From assembly GCA_051453625.1 (NCBI GenBank), contig JBOZIK010000001.1, positions 153,093,399 through 153,157,398 on the forward strand: a stretch of 64,000 bases of DNA, in the 5' to 3' direction. The stretch's first letter is position 1. Each line of letters begins with the position of its first letter. Under the pieces are notes generated by a model that was not told the DNA's origin, did not search any database, and saw only the letters and a list, made by a program, of their open reading frames with translations. This stretch comes from Welwitschia mirabilis. Lineage: Eukaryota; Gnetophyta; Gnetopsida; Welwitschiales. Positions 60,440 through 64,000 of the stretch are shown here, piece by piece. The position numbers and the translations under genes were made by a program.

Positions 60440-61180
60440 AAATAAAATTTTCAATAAAAGGTCATCTCTATGGTTCATATGAAAAGAATTAATTCTTGCT
60501 TTTAAATATGATGTTTTATGTTTGAGATCCTTGTGTAAGACAAATATTAATTCTTAATGTAGCTCAAATAATAAGTGACCTTTAATAAATAATACATATT
60601 AAGAAACTTCATCTTCATAAGTTCTATATAAGTCTATCTTTTTAATGATACTTATCTGATTCTTCTTCATAATATTAAAAAGTTATAATTTTATATTGAT
60701 GTTGTCAACTAACATTTAAATACACCATTCCTATAGTTGCTTAAAGAGTTAGAAATAGTTTACACAACATAGGTAAAAGTAACTTAGGATCATTTTTCAT
60801 TTTTAAACAATAAGGTATCTGAGGTAGTAAAATTTATCAACTTACATCAATGCTTTTTCTATGCCTCTGTTAGGAATTTTTATTAACCGATTAGTGAGTT
60901 ACAAAGTTATTCTTGTTTATTTTAATTATTCCAACCCAAGTTTTTGGTAAAGTAAATATGGAATCATTTCTAAATTATTTATTATATCTAATAATGCTTT
61001 ATCTATTCTCTTAATTTTAATGATATAAGGAATATTTGGGAAATTAGGAGCTCTAAACTTAAGTGTAAATGTTTTTTTGAATTACAACACTTACCTGTTA
61101 AGTTAGGGAAGCATTCTTCTTAATATTCATTTTTCTATTTACTATACAAATATATTTAATGAATTTTTCATATGTTGGTA
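60440..61180 (-). pseudogene. protease of a second gypsy family (decayed)
   Basis: Reading down from 61069 the frame gives FTLKFRAPNFPNIPYI, IDKALLDIINNLEMIPYLLY, QKLGLE-stop-LK-stop-TRITL, NRLIKIPNRGIEKALM and VDKFYYLRYLIV. This follows plant gypsy proteases closely (ALLDLGASVNLLPYSVY, GLGELKPTRITLQLADRSIK, PRGxVEDVLVQVDKF). The DLGAS active site reads DIINN, so it is inactive. The sequence differs from the protease at 44.6 kb, showing another family. It is cut by LTRs on both sides. Confidence 0.8.
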
Positions 61181-61188
61181 TTTGTTTG

Positions 61189-61688
61189 TGTTGTGATGCC
61201 AATTTATAGGAATTTGATGGTGTATTTAGAGTACTTTTGTAGGATATTTATACAGGTTTCGATGTAATTCTGATGATTATGAAAGAGTCAATTATCATAA
61301 AAACATGTAATTCTTGGCATGATTAAAGGTATTTCAGGCATGTTCTAGTACTTAGTATATTGGAGGAATATTAATGATGAAGAAAGCTAATTTTCTTTAC
61401 CTGAGAAGCTTTGGAAGGATGTTGTCCCCTCTATCATTTCCACAATAGAGGGGATGATAGCACTATAATTTACATTGGAGCTTAGAGTTAACAAAGCACC
61501 TTTTTAGGGAAGGTGTCATTTCCACTATTGTCCCCACGACATAAGGGATGACAACACATATAAAGTCAACTGTGGGGCCGATTATGGAGCTAGAAGCTGA
61601 TTAATTATCTATTGTTAAGGAGCATCATCCCTAGTATCATCCTCATAATAGTCAAAACAATAACTATTTTATATATGCAGGATTAAAT
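61189..61688 (+). mobile_element. 5' LTR (partly in gap) of a short LTR element
   Basis: Starts TGTTGTGATGCCAATTTATA and aligns with 63332-63830 in the same orientation, through GAGTACTTTTGTAGGA, GGCATGTTCTAGTACTTAG and the ATCATCCC modules to AATAACTATTTTATATA. The end is lost in the gap. Confidence 0.8.
61428..61455. repeat. perfect short hairpin in the LTR
   Basis: CCCCTCTAT, a 10-base loop, then ATAGAGGGG. Confidence 0.85.
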
Positions 61689-61788
61689 NNNNNNNNNNNN
61701 NNNNNNNNNNNNNNNNNNNNNNNNNNNNNNNNNNNNNNNNNNNNNNNNNNNNNNNNNNNNNNNNNNNNNNNNNNNNNNNNNNNNNNNN
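61689..61788. other. assembly gap (100 N)
   Basis: Exactly 100 N, lying within the 5' LTR. Such gaps often reflect collapsed repeats. Confidence 1.
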
Positions 61789-61790
61789 AG

Positions 61791-61801
61791 TGTCATCAGA
61801 G
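61791..61801 (+). promoter_or_regulatory. possible primer binding site
   Basis: TGTCATCAGAG matches TGGTATCAGAG at 9 of 11 positions and lies where the 5' LTR should end, just after the gap. Confidence 0.45.
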
Positions 61802-63331
61802 GTATTTCTTGTTTTCTAGATTTATTTTATTTACTTATTTATAGCACTTCCACATGATCACTCTACTTTTTTGGATTTTAGTGTTGTTCTAAGATGATAG
61901 CTTGTAAGTTTTTGTTTTAACAAATTTTTATCCTATCATTCATTGTTTGATAACACTAGATATACTTGACATCATCATAATCATTGCCTATTTGAGTGAA
62001 ACTTTATGAATTTTTACATTATGTCATGATTTATTGTTAAGTGATTTTATGATTTCTAATAAGGGACTTTGCTAGGATGAAATTTTGGGTAGGTAAGCAA
62101 TCTTATTTATGTTTCTAGTTATCCCTTTTCATTATGTTTTTCTTTAGTTGTTTTGCTTCAAATTTTCAAAGTCATTACAATATCTTTTTCCACATTATAA
62201 TTAGGACCTGATCATTTGGTAATTATCTAGTTGCCTTTTTATTTTCACTCATAGGTTTTCTTTATAATGGGCTTTTTTTCTTTTTAGCACTTTTAATTAA
62301 TGCATTCCTTTCACTTTGATTGATGTGTTTCTTTTGTTTTATACTAATGTTTTTTTGTTTTGTTTTTGATTTTTACATACATACACTTATGACGTCTTGA
62401 ATACTCATGGAGTTTAGGATACATTTGAAGGAGTACTTCTAAGCATTACTTCCTTTTACTTAATGCATTAGTATGGTCTCATAAGTCTTTTTCCCCATGA
62501 TCATGTTTTTTAGAATGATTTTTTACTTTCTATCTTCCTTCTGTTTTTCTGTTGCTTTTCCACTACTTGCTTGTTGTCAAACTTTTTGATTTTTCCTAAT
62601 CTGTTCAAACATCTAATTTAAACAGTATCATTCTACATCTGTTGTCCCCGCGATAGATAAGATGATAGTTATCCTTTTTACTTTATGTAATTCGAGATGT
62701 CTTGCTTTTTTTATGGGGGAAGAGAACATCTCTCTGAGCTTTCTTCTAAGATATTAAGCAAAAATTTTAATTTTTAAATTTAAAAAGATCATTTTAAGCT
62801 TTTATGATACATATTTAAGAATGAGTTTTTTGTATATGATTTCATGTTACTTGAATATATTTCATGGACTTTATTTAGCAAAAGCACAGTAGCACAGTCA
62901 CTGATTTTCTAATAGCTATGTTTTAGGTCATTTAAAGGAAAAGAATGTTATGATTACACTTTTATCTTGTCCTTGTAGAAAACATTAATGAACTTTTCAT
63001 GCATCATGCTTTGATATTATTACACATCAATTTCAGCATTACTTTCTTGAATTATGCTTACACATTATCATTTTCTAAATTATCATTATTGCATTTCATG
63101 ATTTTTTTATGTGTATGACATTCATTTAGTCTATTGTGATGTGTTTAAGTAGGAAACTTATGACTATAAAAATAATTTTATCAGTTAATGAATTTTTTAT
63201 CATCTATTCCTGCATGATAAAAATGAACTCAAATTCCATTTCTCTAGTTGCTGATTATCTTAGTCAAATTGGCTTGTAATATAGTTGATCGCTTACTTTG
63301 TCAAGGACTGACAAGGCTAAGTAGCGAGCTA
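61802..63331 (+). mobile_element. non-coding internal region of the short LTR element
   Basis: About 1.5 kb between the LTRs without recognisable gag or pol, so the element is non-autonomous unless the gap hides more. CAAATTGGCTTGTAATATAG at 63274-63293 is, on the minus strand, another LTR-start-like motif and is unexplained. Confidence 0.5.
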
Positions 63332-64000
63332 TGTTGCAATGCCAATTTGTAGGAATTTGATTGCGTATTTGGAGTACTTTTGTAGGACATTTATATAGGT
63401 TTAGATGCAATTTTGTTGATTATGTAGAGTCAATAGGATAATCATAGAAACACATAATTCTTTGCATAATTGGAGGAATTTCAGGCATGTTCTAGTACTT
63501 AGCATGTTGAAGGAAGACTAGTGATAAAGAAGGCTGATTTGCTTTACTTGAGGAGCTTTAGAAAGATGTCATCTCCACTGTCATTCCCATGATAAAGGGT
63601 ACTTACCTATTACAACAGTAATGTGGACTGGAGGTTATAACTAATGAAGCACCCTTTTCTATGGAGGTATCATCCCCATTATAGGCCTCATGACATGAGG
63701 GATGAGAATACAATTGGAGAAAACTATAAGGCTAATTGCAGAGCCAAAAGCTGTTAAACTATTTGTTGTTATACGGCTTCATCCCCAGTTTTGTCCCCCT
63801 GACAATTAGGACAATAACTATTTTATATAAGTGAAGCTAAATTATCTTGTAAATGGGGTCATGTACCTTACTTGGGCTACGAGGGTTTTTTCTCCTACTT
63901 CTAGGTTTATGATTCTACAACTTTCAATGTAAACTATAAACACCCCCTCTTGTCCTCACTTCCAATTCATCTTTTATACCTGATATGCTTGTGATGGAAG
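63332..64000 (+). mobile_element. 3' LTR of the short LTR element, runs off the window
   Basis: Starts TGTTGCAATGCCAATTTGTA. It carries the ATCATCCCC/GGGATGA modules, a CTATAAACACCCCC TATA-like box near 63935 and a CTACGAGGGTTTTTTCTCC segment familiar from plant LTRs. Continues past the window end. Confidence 0.75.

Overview
The window looks like nuclear DNA of a land plant with a large, transposon-filled and very AT-rich genome. The evidence is a plant type II (AtMC9-like) metacaspase gene with one spliceosomal intron, an L1-type plant LINE with a C-terminal zinc-finger domain, and many Ty1/copia and Ty3/gypsy LTR retrotransposon remains. Outside the gene, CpG and CHG sites are scarce. Most stop codons that break the transposon frames are one C-to-T or G-to-A change away from CAA, CAG, CGA or TGG, which is the mark of long decay of methylated cytosines. 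A gymnosperm with an unusually GC-poor genome (Welwitschia-like) would fit, but that is inference. There are two 100-N assembly gaps (32675-32774 and 61689-61788).

Layout. 0-7 kb: short-motif repeat clusters, a copia 5' LTR (2420-3849) with primer site and decayed gag. 7.4-14.1 kb: an LTR on the minus strand, split by a 5.6-kb LINE; the unsplit relative of this LTR lies at 42.3-43.4 kb and serves as an empty-site control. 15.5-20.05 kb: an internally deleted gypsy element with both LTRs, gag zinc knuckle, integrase and a striking 75-bp-arm palindrome. 20.6-30.5 kb: an LTR with primer site, a gypsy integrase scrap, a CACTA-like terminus and much unassigned AT-rich DNA. 30.55-32.5 kb: a GC- and CpG-rich island holding the only clearly intact gene, the metacaspase (minus strand, 2 exons, 364 aa), with TATA box and a bZIP-type palindrome upstream. 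35.6-38.05 kb: a second copy of the 20.6-kb LTR and a duplicated/inverted-repeat locus. 42.3-55.1 kb: a gypsy element whose parts lie in the order RT(3' part)-RNase H-integrase-[nested LTRs]-LTR-PBS-gag-protease-RT(5' part), as in a circularly permuted one-LTR circle. 55.1-60.4 kb: a non-autonomous LTR element with an unrecognised decayed ORF. 60.4-61.2 kb: protease of another gypsy family. 61.2-64 kb: a further LTR pair with a short internal region.

No rRNA, tRNA or CRISPR was seen. The metacaspase is the only gene likely to be working; the rest is a record of nested transposon insertion, recombination and C-to-T decay. Two themes recur. LTRs of several families begin with a similar TGTT-CAA-GCCAA-TTG motif. 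Several families also carry clusters of short, family-specific inverted-repeat modules.
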